In this document: piece by piece, positions 1 to 9,076 of the stretch
Layout of the letters: every line of letters starts with the position of its first letter
How positions within the stretch are numbered: position 1 is the first letter of the stretch
Source of the DNA: Photobacterium sp. CCB-ST2H9
GTDB lineage: Bacteria; Pseudomonadota; Gammaproteobacteria; Enterobacterales; Vibrionaceae
Length of the DNA: 64,000 nt
NCBI RefSeq assembly: GCF_023151555.2
Contig: NZ_CP100426.1
Span: 1,441,214-1,505,213 of the forward strand
Reading direction: 5' to 3'
Notes under the pieces: generated by a model
Told to the model about the DNA's origin: nothing
The model's database searches: none
What the model saw: only the letters and a program-made list of their open reading frames with translations
Made by a program: the position numbers and the translations under genes

Positions 1-586
1 TTGGACCCCGGTAAAAAGCCAGCTGATGCTGATGCAATTCCTCGTGGCTTGCGGGCATTCCGAACATGTCGAGATACTGGCGGCTGGCGCACAGATGCGG
101 CGTGTTATCACACAGCCAGCGGGCGTGAATTCGCTCGTCCGGCATATAGCCCCCCCGAATTGCGATATCGATTTCAGCCTGCGACAGATCATTCACTTTA
201 TCCGACACATCAATATCCAGACGGATATCCGGATACAGCGATTCAAATTCACTCAGATGAGGCAGCATCTGATTCTCAAAATAATGGCTCATACAGCTGA
301 TTTTCAGGATACCTGAAGGTGTATGCTGGTAGGTCTGGACGAGTTCCTCGGCCTGGCGGATTTGCTCGAGAGCCCGCTGACACTGGGTTAGATAGGCCTG
401 GCCGACTTCCGTCAGTTTGATGGCCCGGGTGCTGCGTTTCATCAGCTCGGAACCCAGGGTTTCTTCCAGCCAGCTGAGATGACGGGATGCGCTGGAGACC
501 GGCAACTGTAACTGTTTGGCGGCACCGGAAATGCTGCCACACTGGATGGTTGTGGCAAAAACTTCCATGGCTTTGAGTTTGTCCAT
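1..586 (-). CDS. LysR-family transcriptional regulator, C-terminal part outside window
   Basis: The ATG at 586 opens a typical LysR N-terminus (MDKLKAMEVFATTIQCGSIS) with a winged helix-turn-helix in about the first 60 residues. The start of the substrate-binding domain follows (SCMSHYFENQMLPHLSEF, then DIAIRGG). About 195 residues are visible and the gene runs off the left edge. It is divergent from the oxidoreductase at 705 with about 118 bases between the starts, so it may regulate that gene, which is the usual LysR arrangement. The effector cannot be told from the sequence. The family assignment is secure and the target is inferred. Confidence 0.9.
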   Translation of the reverse strand, partial: MDKLKAMEVFATTIQCGSISGAAKQLQLPVSSASRHLSWLEETLGSELMKRSTRAIKLTEVGQAYLTQCQRALEQIRQAEELVQTYQHTPSGILKISCMSHYFENQMLPHLSEFESLYPDIRLDIDVSDKVNDLSQAEIDIAIRGGYMPDERIHARWLCDNTPHLCASRQYLDMFGMPASHEELHQHQLAFYRGP

Positions 587-704
587 GCGATTTCTCTCTG
601 GTTATTTTTCCAGTTTAAGCAAAAGTGTTTCCTAAATCTGCTGTCTTATTTTCATTTTCAGCAAGAGTTAGAGTGTGCCTCAACGCAAAGCGAGGAACAA
701 GATC

Positions 705-1694
705 ATGAGCTATAACGCGATTCTTCTGAAAAAACGTCCGGACACCCGTATCACGCCGGATGTATTTGAAAAAGTCACCCAATCAATGCCTGAACTGGCG
801 GAAGGCGAGTTTCTGGTCAAGCAGACCCATATGTCGCTGGATCCTGCGATGCGCGGCTGGATGAGTGCGGATCGGGAAAGTTATATCCCGCCGGTAGAAC
901 TGGGTGATGTGATGCGCTCCAGTGGTATCGGTGATGTGGTGGCATCCCGTCATCCTGATTTTCCGGTGGGTACCCGTGTGATGGGGATGATGGGCTGGAC
1001 CGAATATTTTGTTGCCAAAGGCGGCCTTTCACCGGTGCCGGTTACAGTGCCGCAGGAAGCATTGTTGTCTGTCGTGGCACTGCCGGGCGTTACGGCTTAC
1101 CACGGTCTTTATGAAGTGCTGAAACCTGAAGCAGGACAGACTTTAGTTGTGACGGGTGCCGCGGGTTCTGTGGGCTCGATGGTCGGTCAGCTGGCGAAGC
1201 TCGAAGGCGTGCGGGTTGTTGGGATCGCGGGCAGTGATGAGAAGTGTCAGTGGCTGACCGAAACACTGGGTTTTGATGCTGCGATCAACTACAAAGCTCC
1301 TGATTTTGCAGCGCAGCTGGCAGCAGCAACCCCGGATGGCATCGATCTGTTTTTCGAAAACACCGGGGGTGCGGCCCAGCAGCACATTTATCACCGGATG
1401 AATGCTCATGGCCGTGTTGCTGTGTGCGGCATGATTGCCGATTACAATACCGCGACGCCGCTGCCGGGTCCCAACTGGATGAACATTGTTCGTAAGCGTT
1501 TAATGATTCAGGGTTTTACCATGCCGGATCATTACCACCGTTTTGCGGAATACGGACAGAAGCTGGCTGAACATCTGATGGCTGGTCAGCTGAAATACCG
1601 CGCGCATACGCTGCACGGTCTGGACAGCGCAATTGAAGGCATTAACCTGCTGTTCTCCGGAGAGAATCAGGGCAAACTGATTGTTGAACTGTAA
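705..1694 (+). CDS. NADP-dependent medium-chain oxidoreductase (CurA/PTGR-like, zinc-independent)
   Basis: A 329-residue protein of the medium-chain dehydrogenase/reductase superfamily. It has the MSLDPAMRGWM segment typical of the CurA, YncB and prostaglandin-reductase group, and a Rossmann motif VVTGAAGSVGSMVGQLAK near residue 150. These enzymes reduce the C=C bond of alpha,beta-unsaturated carbonyls with NADPH, and this protein lacks the usual zinc ligands. The ATG at 705 is preferred over an in-frame GTG at 675 because GAGGAAC lies at the right distance upstream and homologues begin near MSYNAILL. It is divergent from the LysR gene on its left and ends at a strong hairpin shared with the convergent GNAT gene. 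Confidence 0.88.
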   Translation: MSYNAILLKKRPDTRITPDVFEKVTQSMPELAEGEFLVKQTHMSLDPAMRGWMSADRESYIPPVELGDVMRSSGIGDVVASRHPDFPVGTRVMGMMGWTEYFVAKGGLSPVPVTVPQEALLSVVALPGVTAYHGLYEVLKPEAGQTLVVTGAAGSVGSMVGQLAKLEGVRVVGIAGSDEKCQWLTETLGFDAAINYKAPDFAAQLAAATPDGIDLFFENTGGAAQQHIYHRMNAHGRVAVCGMIADYNTATPLPGPNWMNIVRKRLMIQGFTMPDHYHRFAEYGQKLAEHLMAGQLKYRAHTLHGLDSAIEGINLLFSGENQGKLIVEL

Positions 1695-1713
1695 GTCATT
1701 GCAGTCGGATAGT

Positions 1714-1735
1714 GAGCCGGGCAGATGCCCGGCTC
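1714..1735. terminator. Hairpin between convergent genes
   Basis: A perfect 10-bp inverted repeat, GAGCCGGGCA / TGCCCGGCTC, with a 2-base loop sits between the convergent oxidoreductase and GNAT genes. There is no clear T tract on either side, so efficiency as an intrinsic terminator is uncertain. Confidence 0.55.
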
Positions 1736-1742
1736 AGTGAGA

Positions 1743-2267
1743 TCAGCATACCAGCCGGTCTGTTCCGGACCAGTTGTAAACAAACTCATCGACCACGGTG
1801 CCATCCGGTGCCTGCCAGGTTTGCGCACAGTATTCGGTGCCCCCGACGCGCTGGTAAAAACCAATGGCCGGCAAATTCGAAGCCAGCACTTCCAGATAGA
1901 TACCCTGACCTTGTGCTTTCTGGTCAATGATTCCGGCAGCCGTTTTCAGTAACAGCTTTCCAACGCCTTGTCCCTTCGTCTGCGGGCTGACGTGCAGGTT
2001 ATCGATCAGCGTTCCGAGTTCAGGGTGTGCATCCAGCTCAATACAGATGAAACCACAGAGCTGATTGTCCTGCTTTGCGACCAGAATATGTCGTTTTTCC
2101 ATCGGCTGGATGAGTCGTTGATGCCATACCTGCTTTCTGTCCTGATGAATGTCCTGCGTCAGGTACTGCTCAGATAAGTCGTGGCGGTACACCATCTGCC
2201 AGTTCTGGATGTGCAGATCTGCGATGGCCTGATGATCGTCGAAAGTTGCGTCTTGAATGGTCAGCAT
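1743..2267 (-). CDS. GNAT-family N-acetyltransferase
   Basis: A 174-residue GNAT protein. It has an acetyl-CoA binding loop of the form TKGQGVGKLLL (Q/RxxGxG/A) around residue 95, preceded by the beta-4 segment GTLIDNLHVSP, and a C-terminal FYQRVGGTEY segment typical of the fold. The ATG at 2267 (MLTIQDATF) is chosen because it starts directly at the first beta strand. An upstream in-frame ATG at 2357 would add about 30 residues with no family counterpart. The substrate is unknown. Confidence 0.85.
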   Translation of the reverse strand: MLTIQDATFDDHQAIADLHIQNWQMVYRHDLSEQYLTQDIHQDRKQVWHQRLIQPMEKRHILVAKQDNQLCGFICIELDAHPELGTLIDNLHVSPQTKGQGVGKLLLKTAAGIIDQKAQGQGIYLEVLASNLPAIGFYQRVGGTEYCAQTWQAPDGTVVDEFVYNWSGTDRLVC

Positions 2268-2531
2268 ATAGGCACTTCTTTTCTTATTTATGAGTTTTTC
2301 AGACATTATGCCTGAATGGCGTATGAGAGAAAGTGGTTGGCGACTTTCTGCTTTCAATCTCAGAGGAAAACTTTACCCGCCTCAAACTTTTGCGGTATCA
2401 GTCGTGATTTCATGTCTGTAATGAATAACACTGCCAATAAAAACAATAAACCTCAGCCACCTTAGAAGCCGTTGGACCGGCATCTGAAGGGAGTCTGGGA
2501 TCTGACGTGTACAAGGAAAGAGAACACCAAG

Positions 2532-3263
2532 ATGTCGACAAAGACCATTCTTGTTGTGGATGACGACGTTGAAATCCGCGAGTTATTGCAAGAGTACCTG
2601 ACAAAATCCGGTTATGCCGTGATCACGGCTGAAGATGGGATCGCGATGAAACTACGGCTGGAGGCCGACGACCCGGATTTAATTTTGCTGGATGTGATGA
2701 TGCCGGGGGATGACGGCTTCACTCTGTGCCAGTTTGTGCGTAAAACCTCTGAAGTGCCCATTATGATGCTGACGGCAGCGTCTGATGAAATGGATCAGAT
2801 TCTGGGCCTGGAGATCGGGGCCGACGATTACATCGCCAAACCGTTCAGTCCGCGTCAGTTGCTGGCACGAATCAAAGCGCTGTTACGGCGGACACGGCCG
2901 GTTGCACAGGATGAATTTCAGCAACCCGCTACATTGCCGCGCACCATTCGTTTTGGTCACTGGCGGCTGGAGACGCTGTCCCATCGCTTGTATAACCTGC
3001 AAACGGAGCAGGACTTTGAGCTGACCGGGGGGGATTTCAGCTTGCTGATGCTGTTCTTATCCCGTCCGAATGAAGTGCTGGACCGGGACACGATTTCGAA
3101 CGCCACCCGCGGTCGGGAGGCGTTGCCGTTCGAGCGGGGCATTGATGTTCAGCTGAGCCGGTTGCGTCAGCGGCTGGGCGACAGTGGCAAACAGCCCAAA
3201 TTCATCAAAACCATGCGCGGAAACGGCTATATTTTTACTGCCCCGGTGACGTATGAGCACTGA
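2532..3263 (+). CDS. OmpR-family response regulator, GltR-like, no adjacent kinase
   Basis: A 243-residue regulator. The receiver domain (about residues 5-115) has the acidic pocket DDD near residue 11, the phospho-acceptor Asp in ILLDVMMPGDDG and Lys in IAKPFSP. The C-terminal winged helix (about 145-238) ends GNGYIFTAP. The stretches NATRGREALP and SRLRQRLGDSGK resemble Pseudomonas GltR, which controls glucose uptake. The start at 2532 has AGGAAAGAG upstream; a longer in-frame start at 2472 is less likely. No histidine kinase lies next to it. The next operon encodes a GtsABC-like importer, which supports a sugar-uptake role. That functional link is inferred. Confidence 0.88.
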   Translation: MSTKTILVVDDDVEIRELLQEYLTKSGYAVITAEDGIAMKLRLEADDPDLILLDVMMPGDDGFTLCQFVRKTSEVPIMMLTAASDEMDQILGLEIGADDYIAKPFSPRQLLARIKALLRRTRPVAQDEFQQPATLPRTIRFGHWRLETLSHRLYNLQTEQDFELTGGDFSLLMLFLSRPNEVLDRDTISNATRGREALPFERGIDVQLSRLRQRLGDSGKQPKFIKTMRGNGYIFTAPVTYEH

Positions 3264-3271
3264 ACTGCCAG

Positions 3272-3301
3272 GCCGTTTGCCTGAGGATTAAGGCAAATGG
3301 C
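3272..3301 (+). terminator. Intrinsic terminator after the response regulator
   Basis: An 11-bp stem, GCCGTTTGCCT / AGGCAAATGGC with one G-U pair, is followed by a T-rich stretch (gtgttttcttctctt). It begins 8 bases after the stop codon of the regulator. Confidence 0.65.
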
Positions 3302-3641
3302 CGGACTGTGTTTTCTTCTCTTCCGGACGCCTGCCTTCGCAGGAGTGACGGCGTTTGATGTTTGGATGCCGCCACTGCTTTGTGATTTCAGCGCAGGCAG
3401 GAATTCCTGATTCATCAGACATAGATATATAACTCACACCAACTCACCTCACACTTTTTATCATTTTGTTAACACTGCAAGTCTCTGCTTCTAAAGATTA
3501 AAAATGATAATGTTACTTGTGTGTTACGTTTGGGTTTCCTTTTGTTACAGTGCGTTTTCCTTGGATGGGTAGACTCAGGAGGACTGGCTCGCCGTACCCT
3601 GCACGCCAGCATTCAACCTGAACACAAGGAAGAACATCATA
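3302..3641 (+). promoter_or_regulatory. Leader and promoter region of the sugar ABC operon
   Basis: About 340 bases without a gene. The left part carries a small GC-rich hairpin (CCTGC CTTC GCAGG at 3330-3343) inside a stretch resembling a dispersed palindromic repeat. The right part (about 3420-3560) is AT-rich and probably holds the promoter. A ribosome binding site, AAGGAAGA, precedes the ATG at 3642. No operator could be assigned with confidence. Confidence 0.45.
3322..3355. repeat. Possible dispersed palindromic repeat copy
   Basis: The sequence CCTGCCTTCGCAGG followed by AGTGACGGCG matches the general form of a short repeat scattered in intergenic regions of many proteobacteria, a GTCATTCC-type unit around a CCTGC/GCAGG hairpin. 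Only one copy is visible here, so the assignment rests on resemblance. Confidence 0.35.
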
Positions 3642-4907
3642 ATGATAAAGAATCGTACCTTTACACTGAAAAAATCACTGATTGCAATGACCTTTGCAGC
3701 GGTAAGTTCTATGGCGCATGCGGGTGAAGTTGAAGTCCTTCACTGGTGGACTTCCGGCGGTGAAGCCAAGTCCGCCGCTGTTTTGAAACAAATGCTAGAA
3801 AAACAGGGAGATAGCTGGAAGGACTTCGCGGTTGCCGGTGGCGGCGGTGAAAGTGCGATGACCGTTTTGAAAACCCGCGCGGTTTCGGGGAATCCGCCTT
3901 CTGCGGCACAGATTAAAGGCCATGATATTCAGGAGTGGGGTGATCTTGGCTTCCTGACCACACTGGATGATGTTGCAAAAGCGGGTCACTGGGATGACGT
4001 TCTGCCTGCAGTCGTGACGAAAGTGATGAAATACCATGGTGATTATGTGGCCGTCCCGGTGAATGTACACCGTGTGAACTGGCTCTGGGCCAACCCTGAG
4101 GTATTCAAAAAAGCCGGTGCGCAAGTGCCAACGAACATGAAAGAATTTTTTGCCGCGGCAGACAAAATCAAAGCAGCCGGATTTATTCCGCTGGCTCATG
4201 GGGGGCAGCCATGGCAGGACGCAACGTTGTTTGAAGCCGTGGCGCTGGATGTGCTGGGGTCGCAAGATTACAACAAAGCCTTTGTCGATTTAGATATGGG
4301 TGTGCTGTCCGGTCCGAAAATGGTGGAAACCTTCGCGACCTTCCAGCGCATGCACAACTATATTGATGACAATTCTCCGGGCCGTGACTGGAATATTGCC
4401 ACCTCAATGGTGATCAACGGAGATGCCGCCATGCAAATCATGGGTGACTGGGCAAAAGGTGAGTTTGCTGCGGCCGGGAAAAAGCCGGGTAAAGACTACA
4501 TTTGCGCACCGACTCCAGGCACGGCGAACCAGTTTACCTTCAACATTGACAGCTTTGCCTTCTTTAAACTGAACAATAAAGACAATGAAGTCGCTCAGAA
4601 ACATCTGGCGAAAACTATTTTGGATAAAGACTTCCAGGAAGTGTTTAACCTGAATAAAGGTTCAATTCCGGTTCGTCTGGATATGAATATGGATAAGTTC
4701 GACCAGTGTGCGCTGGATTCGATGGCAACCTTCAAGGCATCTGCGAAAACAGGTGATCTGGTGCCAAGTATGGCGCATGGTCTGGCGACAACCAGCTATG
4801 TTCAGGGCGCAATCTATGATGTGGTCACTAACTTCTTCAACGATAGCGATGCTGATCCGAAACAAGCCGCGCAACAACTGGCCAAAGCCGTAAAAGCCGC
4901 CATTTAA
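3642..4907 (+). CDS. gtsA: Sugar ABC transporter, periplasmic substrate-binding protein (GtsA-like)
   Basis: A 421-residue family-1 solute-binding protein. The signal peptide is cleaved near [15 protein letters not shown]. The segments [46 protein letters not shown] and [14 protein letters not shown] match closely what is known of Pseudomonas GtsA glucose/mannose-binding proteins. It delivers sugar to the permeases encoded downstream (5043 and 5960). It is the first gene of a four-gene operon with the strong site AAGGAAGA before the ATG. Glucose or a related monosaccharide is the likely ligand, which is inferred from the family rather than shown here. Confidence 0.92.
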   Translation: MIKNRTFTLKKSLIAMTFAAVSSMAHAGEVEVLHWWTSGGEAKSAAVLKQMLEKQGDSWKDFAVAGGGGESAMTVLKTRAVSGNPPSAAQIKGHDIQEWGDLGFLTTLDDVAKAGHWDDVLPAVVTKVMKYHGDYVAVPVNVHRVNWLWANPEVFKKAGAQVPTNMKEFFAAADKIKAAGFIPLAHGGQPWQDATLFEAVALDVLGSQDYNKAFVDLDMGVLSGPKMVETFATFQRMHNYIDDNSPGRDWNIATSMVINGDAAMQIMGDWAKGEFAAAGKKPGKDYICAPTPGTANQFTFNIDSFAFFKLNNKDNEVAQKHLAKTILDKDFQEVFNLNKGSIPVRLDMNMDKFDQCALDSMATFKASAKTGDLVPSMAHGLATTSYVQGAIYDVVTNFFNDSDADPKQAAQQLAKAVKAAI

Positions 4908-5042
4908 TCAACCGTCAGCGGGCTGAATACCGGCCCGCATTTTTTGATTCACGTGACTTCACGGTGCTGAATTTCAGCGCTGCGGGCTGTTGTTGCCCGG
5001 GAAATCACGTGATTGAGATGTCACCCAAATCAAGGACGCACT

Positions 5043-5963
5043 ATGGAGCACACCTTGTCGCTGACCAAACTGAAAGCTGCCAGACCCGGTCTGGCGGACA
5101 GATTGCAGAAGTGGCTGCCAAAAATTGTGCTGGCCCCGACCATGCTGGTCACTGTGGTTTGTATTTACGGCTTTATGTTCTGGACCTTTTACTTGTCGCT
5201 GACCAATTCCCGTTTTCTGCCCAGTTTTAACTTTGCCGGTTTGCTGCAATACGAAAAACTGATGGACAACGATCGCTGGCTCACCTCGGTCACCAATCTG
5301 GGGATTTTTGGCCTGATGTTCATGTTCATCGCCATCGTACTTGGCGTGGGGCTGGCAATTTTGCTGGATCAGAACATTCGTCAGGAAGGCGCGATTCGCA
5401 CGATTTATCTTTATCCGATGGCTTTGTCTTTCATCGTGACGGGGACGGCCTGGAAATGGATTCTGAACCCGGGACTGGGCATTGAAAAACTGATGCACGA
5501 CTGGGGCTTTACCGACTTTCAGTTTCACTGGCTGGTGGACCAGGATATGGCGGTGTATACCCTAGTGATTGCTGCAGTCTGGCAGTCGTCCGGCTTTGTG
5601 ATGGCGATGTTTCTGGCGGGTCTGCGCGGAATTGATTCCTCAATCATGAAAGCTGCGCAAATGGATGGTGCCAGCATGCCGGTCATTTACTGGAAAATTA
5701 TTCTGCCTTGTCTGCGTCCGGTCTTTTTCAGCGCAGTCATTATTACCTCGCACATTGCGATTAAGAGTTTCGATCTGGTAACTGCTCTGACGGCGGGTGG
5801 CCCGGGTTATTCTTCTGACCTGCCTGCACTCTTTATGTATGCCCACTCCTTTACCCGCGGCCAGATTGGTCTGGGGGCTGCCAGTGCCATCATGATGCTG
5901 GCTGGTGTTCTGGCGATTCTGGTGCCTTACCTCTACTCGGAATTGCGGGAGAAAAAATCATGA
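5043..5963 (+). CDS. gtsB: Sugar ABC transporter permease (GtsB-like)
   Basis: A 306-residue inner-membrane permease of the MalF type with about six membrane segments. The EAA-like cytoplasmic loop reads KAAQMDGASMPVIYWKIILPCLRP near residue 210. The start at 5043 (MEHTLSL) is chosen for its site AAGGA; an in-frame ATG at 5013 gives a less plausible N-terminus. It overlaps the next permease by four bases (ATGA), which indicates translational coupling. It is expected to pair with that permease and the ATPase at 6823. Confidence 0.9.
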   Translation: MEHTLSLTKLKAARPGLADRLQKWLPKIVLAPTMLVTVVCIYGFMFWTFYLSLTNSRFLPSFNFAGLLQYEKLMDNDRWLTSVTNLGIFGLMFMFIAIVLGVGLAILLDQNIRQEGAIRTIYLYPMALSFIVTGTAWKWILNPGLGIEKLMHDWGFTDFQFHWLVDQDMAVYTLVIAAVWQSSGFVMAMFLAGLRGIDSSIMKAAQMDGASMPVIYWKIILPCLRPVFFSAVIITSHIAIKSFDLVTALTAGGPGYSSDLPALFMYAHSFTRGQIGLGAASAIMMLAGVLAILVPYLYSELREKKS

Positions 5964-6817
5964 ATAAGCATTTCACGCTTGGCCGGATGGCGATTTACAG
6001 CGGACTGCTCTTTTTCTGTGTGGTTTACCTGATGCCATTGGTCGTGATGGTGATGACATCATTTAAAACGCTGCCGGACATTAAAAGCGGCAACCTGATG
6101 TCACTGCCTCAGGAATGGGTGGGATATGCCTGGAATAAAGCCTGGTCCGGCGCCTGTACCGGTGTGAGCTGTGACGGCATCAAAGGCTATTTCTGGAATT
6201 CATTTCAGATGGTGATCCCGGCGGTTGCGATTTCAACACTGCTGGGCGCATTTAACGGTTATGTGATCAGTAAATGGCAGTTTCGCGGTTCTCAGCTGTT
6301 TTTCAGCCTGATGCTGTTCGGCTGTTTCATTCCGTTTCAGGTGATTTTGCTGCCGATGGCAGCGCTGCTCGGCAAGCTGGGTCTGGCGAACACCACGGCG
6401 GGGCTGGTGACGGTGCACGTGATTTATGGCCTGGCGTTCACGACGCTGTTCTTCCGTAACTTTTACGTGGGCGTGCCTGATGAACTGGTGAAAGCGGCCA
6501 AGCTCGACGGTGCAGGCTTCTTTACCATTTTCTTCCGTATTCTGCTGCCGCTGTCGACACCCATCATTATGGTGACGGTGATCTGGCAGTTCACCGCGAT
6601 CTGGAATGATTTCCTGTTCGGCGTGGTGTATTCCGGTGCCGAAACACAGCCCATTACCGTGGCGCTGAATAACCTGGTGAACACCAGTACCGGGGTGAAA
6701 GAGTATAACGTTGACATGGCCGCCGCCATTATTGCCGCCTTACCGACACTTTTGGTGTACGTGCTGGCAGGGAAGTATTTTGTACGCGGTCTGACCGCGG
6801 GATCAGTGAAAGGATAA
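5960..6817 (+). CDS. gtsC: Sugar ABC transporter permease (GtsC-like)
   Basis: A 285-residue MalG-type inner-membrane permease with about six membrane helices. The coupling-helix motif is KAAKLDGAGFFTIFFRILLPLSTP near residue 178. A loop with two cysteines (GACTGVSCDG) lies between the first membrane segments, which is also seen in glucose-type permeases of this family. Its start overlaps the stop of the preceding permease, and the ATPase gene follows after five bases. It acts as the second half of the transmembrane channel. Confidence 0.9.
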   Translation: MNKHFTLGRMAIYSGLLFFCVVYLMPLVVMVMTSFKTLPDIKSGNLMSLPQEWVGYAWNKAWSGACTGVSCDGIKGYFWNSFQMVIPAVAISTLLGAFNGYVISKWQFRGSQLFFSLMLFGCFIPFQVILLPMAALLGKLGLANTTAGLVTVHVIYGLAFTTLFFRNFYVGVPDELVKAAKLDGAGFFTIFFRILLPLSTPIIMVTVIWQFTAIWNDFLFGVVYSGAETQPITVALNNLVNTSTGVKEYNVDMAAAIIAALPTLLVYVLAGKYFVRGLTAGSVKG

Positions 6818-6822
6818 CCATT

Positions 6823-7929
6823 ATGGCGACACTCGCTTTAAAACAGATTCGCAAAACTTACCGTAATGCTGAGATTGAGACGCTGAAAGGAATTGATATC
6901 AGCATAGATTCCGGAGAGTTTCTGATCCTGGTTGGTCCCTCGGGTTGCGGAAAATCCACATTGATGAACACCATTGCCGGTCTGGAAGATATCAGTTCCG
7001 GTGAAATTATGATTGATGGTATCGATGTGGCGCAGGTCGAACCCAAAGATCGCGACATTGCTATGGTATTTCAGTCTTATGCGCTGTACCCGAACATGTC
7101 GGTTCGCGATAACATCGCCTTTGGTCTGAAAATTCGAAAGCTGGACAAGGCAAAGATTGCGCAGGAAGTGGACCGTGTGGCGTCCATGCTGCAAATCGAT
7201 CACCTCCTGGATCGTAAACCCGCACAGTTATCAGGCGGGCAGCGCCAGCGGGTTGCCATGGGTCGTGCACTGGCGCGCCAGCCGAAGCTGTATTTGTTTG
7301 ATGAACCGCTGTCGAACCTGGATGCCAAACTCCGGGTCGAAATGCGGACTCAAATCAAACGCTTGCATCAGCAGCTCGGTACCACCATTGTTTATGTCAC
7401 GCATGATCAAATTGAAGCCATGACGCTGGCGGACCGGATTGCCGTCATGAAGGATGGTGAACTGCAGCAACTGGGTACGCCAAAAGAAATCTATACCCAG
7501 CCCAACAATATGTTTGTTGCCGGGTTTATGGGGTCACCGTCGATGAACTTCATTCATACTCAGGTCGATTTAGACGCACAGGATAAACCCATCGCGCAGG
7601 TTCAACTCGGCAGCGATACTTTTGACTTGCCACTCCCGGCATCGTTGCGGGAGCGGGACGGACAATCGATTGTCATCGGACTGCGCCCGGAGAATATCAC
7701 CGAGCAAATGGCAGAAGGGGAAACCTGTGCCAGTTTGCCATTGACGATCGATGTTCTGGAGCCAACCGGTCCGGACACGATTGCGATGGTGACGATGAAT
7801 GGGCAAGAGGTCGCGTGTCGTATTTCCCCAGATTTCAATGCGAATGTTGGTGATACGCTGCCATTTTGTATTGATCTGTCTAAAGCCGTTTACTTTGATG
7901 CCACGACTCAACAACGGATTGCGGTCTAA
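6823..7929 (+). CDS. Sugar ABC transporter ATP-binding protein (MalK/UgpC family)
   Basis: A 368-residue cytoplasmic ATPase. The Walker A motif is GPSGCGKST (about residues 37-45), the Q loop follows, the signature is LSGGQRQRVAMGRAL, Walker B is LYLFDEPLSNLDAKL, and the H loop is YVTHDQIEAMT. The C-terminal 130 residues form the TOBE-type regulatory domain of the MalK group (for example VIGLRPENI). It is the last gene of the operon and is followed by an intrinsic terminator. It should energise the two permeases; some MalK-group ATPases are shared among several importers. Confidence 0.92.
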   Translation: MATLALKQIRKTYRNAEIETLKGIDISIDSGEFLILVGPSGCGKSTLMNTIAGLEDISSGEIMIDGIDVAQVEPKDRDIAMVFQSYALYPNMSVRDNIAFGLKIRKLDKAKIAQEVDRVASMLQIDHLLDRKPAQLSGGQRQRVAMGRALARQPKLYLFDEPLSNLDAKLRVEMRTQIKRLHQQLGTTIVYVTHDQIEAMTLADRIAVMKDGELQQLGTPKEIYTQPNNMFVAGFMGSPSMNFIHTQVDLDAQDKPIAQVQLGSDTFDLPLPASLRERDGQSIVIGLRPENITEQMAEGETCASLPLTIDVLEPTGPDTIAMVTMNGQEVACRISPDFNANVGDTLPFCIDLSKAVYFDATTQQRIAV

Positions 7930-7951
7930 AGAATAGCACTCAATTGTGATG

Positions 7952-7988
7952 AAAAACCGCTCGGGTTTCGGACCAGAGCGGTTTTTTT
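7952..7988 (+). terminator. Intrinsic terminator of the sugar ABC operon
   Basis: The stem AAACCGCTC / GAGCGGTTT is followed by a run of seven T residues, 22 bases after the ATPase stop codon. Confidence 0.85.
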
Positions 7989-8083
7989 CTTCTGATGTTC
8001 CTCGCCTTGGTGATCACGGTTACCTTCTGTGGTTCAATATGCACTTGGTTTTATTTGGGGTAGATTGATTAAGGATGAATGGA

Positions 8084-8422
8084 ATGAAATTTTGGGCTGC
8101 TTTGGTATTCGGGCTGATGTCTTTTCACAGCTATGCAGTGAATCAAAACTATATTGGATCAACGGTATCGACGATTAAAGAGGTAACTTCGTATTCTGAA
8201 TACGGCGATGGTGATGTTGTATTTAAACTCGCGTCACCTGAAGCAACGTGCCCGAGCGGTTACTGGCTGCGGAAGACCGATCCGGGTTTCCAGGCAAATT
8301 TATCGATGGTGATTGCGGCCTATCAGGCAAAAACATCCGTTATGGCTTTTGGTTTGCCGGATGAAGTCTGGTCAGGCTCAAAGGGTAAATATTGCCGCAT
8401 GTACGCGATCAGTTATCGATAA
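8084..8422 (+). CDS. Small exported protein of unknown function
   Basis: A 112-residue protein with a clear signal peptide (MKFWAALVFGLMSFHSYA). Two cysteines in the mature part (ATCPSGYW and GKYCRMY) could form a periplasmic disulfide. I do not recognise the family. The ATG at 8084 is preferred to one at 8075 because AAGG at 8071-8074 is then correctly spaced. It stands alone between two terminators, so it is probably a single-gene transcript. Confidence 0.7.
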   Translation: MKFWAALVFGLMSFHSYAVNQNYIGSTVSTIKEVTSYSEYGDGDVVFKLASPEATCPSGYWLRKTDPGFQANLSMVIAAYQAKTSVMAFGLPDEVWSGSKGKYCRMYAISYR

Positions 8423-8490
8423 TGGCTGTGTCGAAACAGTAAAGAGTTAACATCGTGATCTTTGCTCAGTCTGATTGTTTGGCTGAGATA

Positions 8491-8530
8491 AAAAGCCCGC
8501 TCCGGATGTGTACCGGAACGGGCTTTTTTT
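8491..8530 (+). terminator. Intrinsic terminator
   Basis: The sequence AAAAAGCCCG ... CGGGCTTTTTTT forms a hairpin with a T tract on the plus strand. The matching A tract on the left means it may also serve the minus-strand gene ending at 8567. Confidence 0.85.
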
Positions 8531-8566
8531 GTCATATCAGCACTCATCAGTGCGACTGGAAATCAA

Positions 8567-9076
8567 TTACTGATGTGCGGCTTCCCATTTCAGTGAGGGA
8601 ATGTTGTTCATCACAAAAGCGATGATTGAAATAATCAGTAAGGTGAAATGGACACCTTGCGGGCCGGAAAATTTTAGCCAATAACCAAAATATAACCCGC
8701 CGCACAGGAAACAGACCCAAATCATGGCAAAAAGTGACAGTGCAATATTGGTCACACTGATTGCTTTGACCTCACATCCGTTCAAAGCAAAAGCTTTGAA
8801 GTAACAATAGGAGGCATACCATAAGGAGAGCGAGACAATGTATTGAACCAATATAATGACCGAAAGCGCTATTTTTTCAATTCCATTGATGTGAATCGCT
8901 CTTGACTCAAGACCATTTCCAAAAACAGGGTCGGCAATCAACCCTTCCATTTTAAACATGGATGACAGCAAAAACTGATTTGTGCCGCTATCCAATAAGT
9001 TATTGGTTGCTGCGATTGTCAGCCACATGGCTAAGCCGGTAACAATCGCCGCTTTAAATAAATAGAAAGACTTCAA
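8567..9076 (-). CDS. DUF2165-like small integral membrane protein
   Basis: A 169-residue protein with four hydrophobic segments at about residues 8-24, 68-90, 105-128 and 138-155. The layout resembles the DUF2165 family (short first helix, extracytoplasmic loop with N-L-L-D, three more helices), but this is by recognition and no function is known. Its start overlaps the stop of the HAD phosphatase gene by four bases. That coupling places it as the last gene of the AfsA-type cluster. Confidence 0.6.
   Translation of the reverse strand: MKSFYLFKAAIVTGLAMWLTIAATNNLLDSGTNQFLLSSMFKMEGLIADPVFGNGLESRAIHINGIEKIALSVIILVQYIVSLSLWYASYCYFKAFALNGCEVKAISVTNIALSLFAMIWVCFLCGGLYFGYWLKFSGPQGVHFTLLIISIIAFVMNNIPSLKWEAAHQ

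Noticed and set aside
3795..4265. A 156-codon minus-strand open frame
   Set aside because: It is antisense to gtsA and has no recognisable content.
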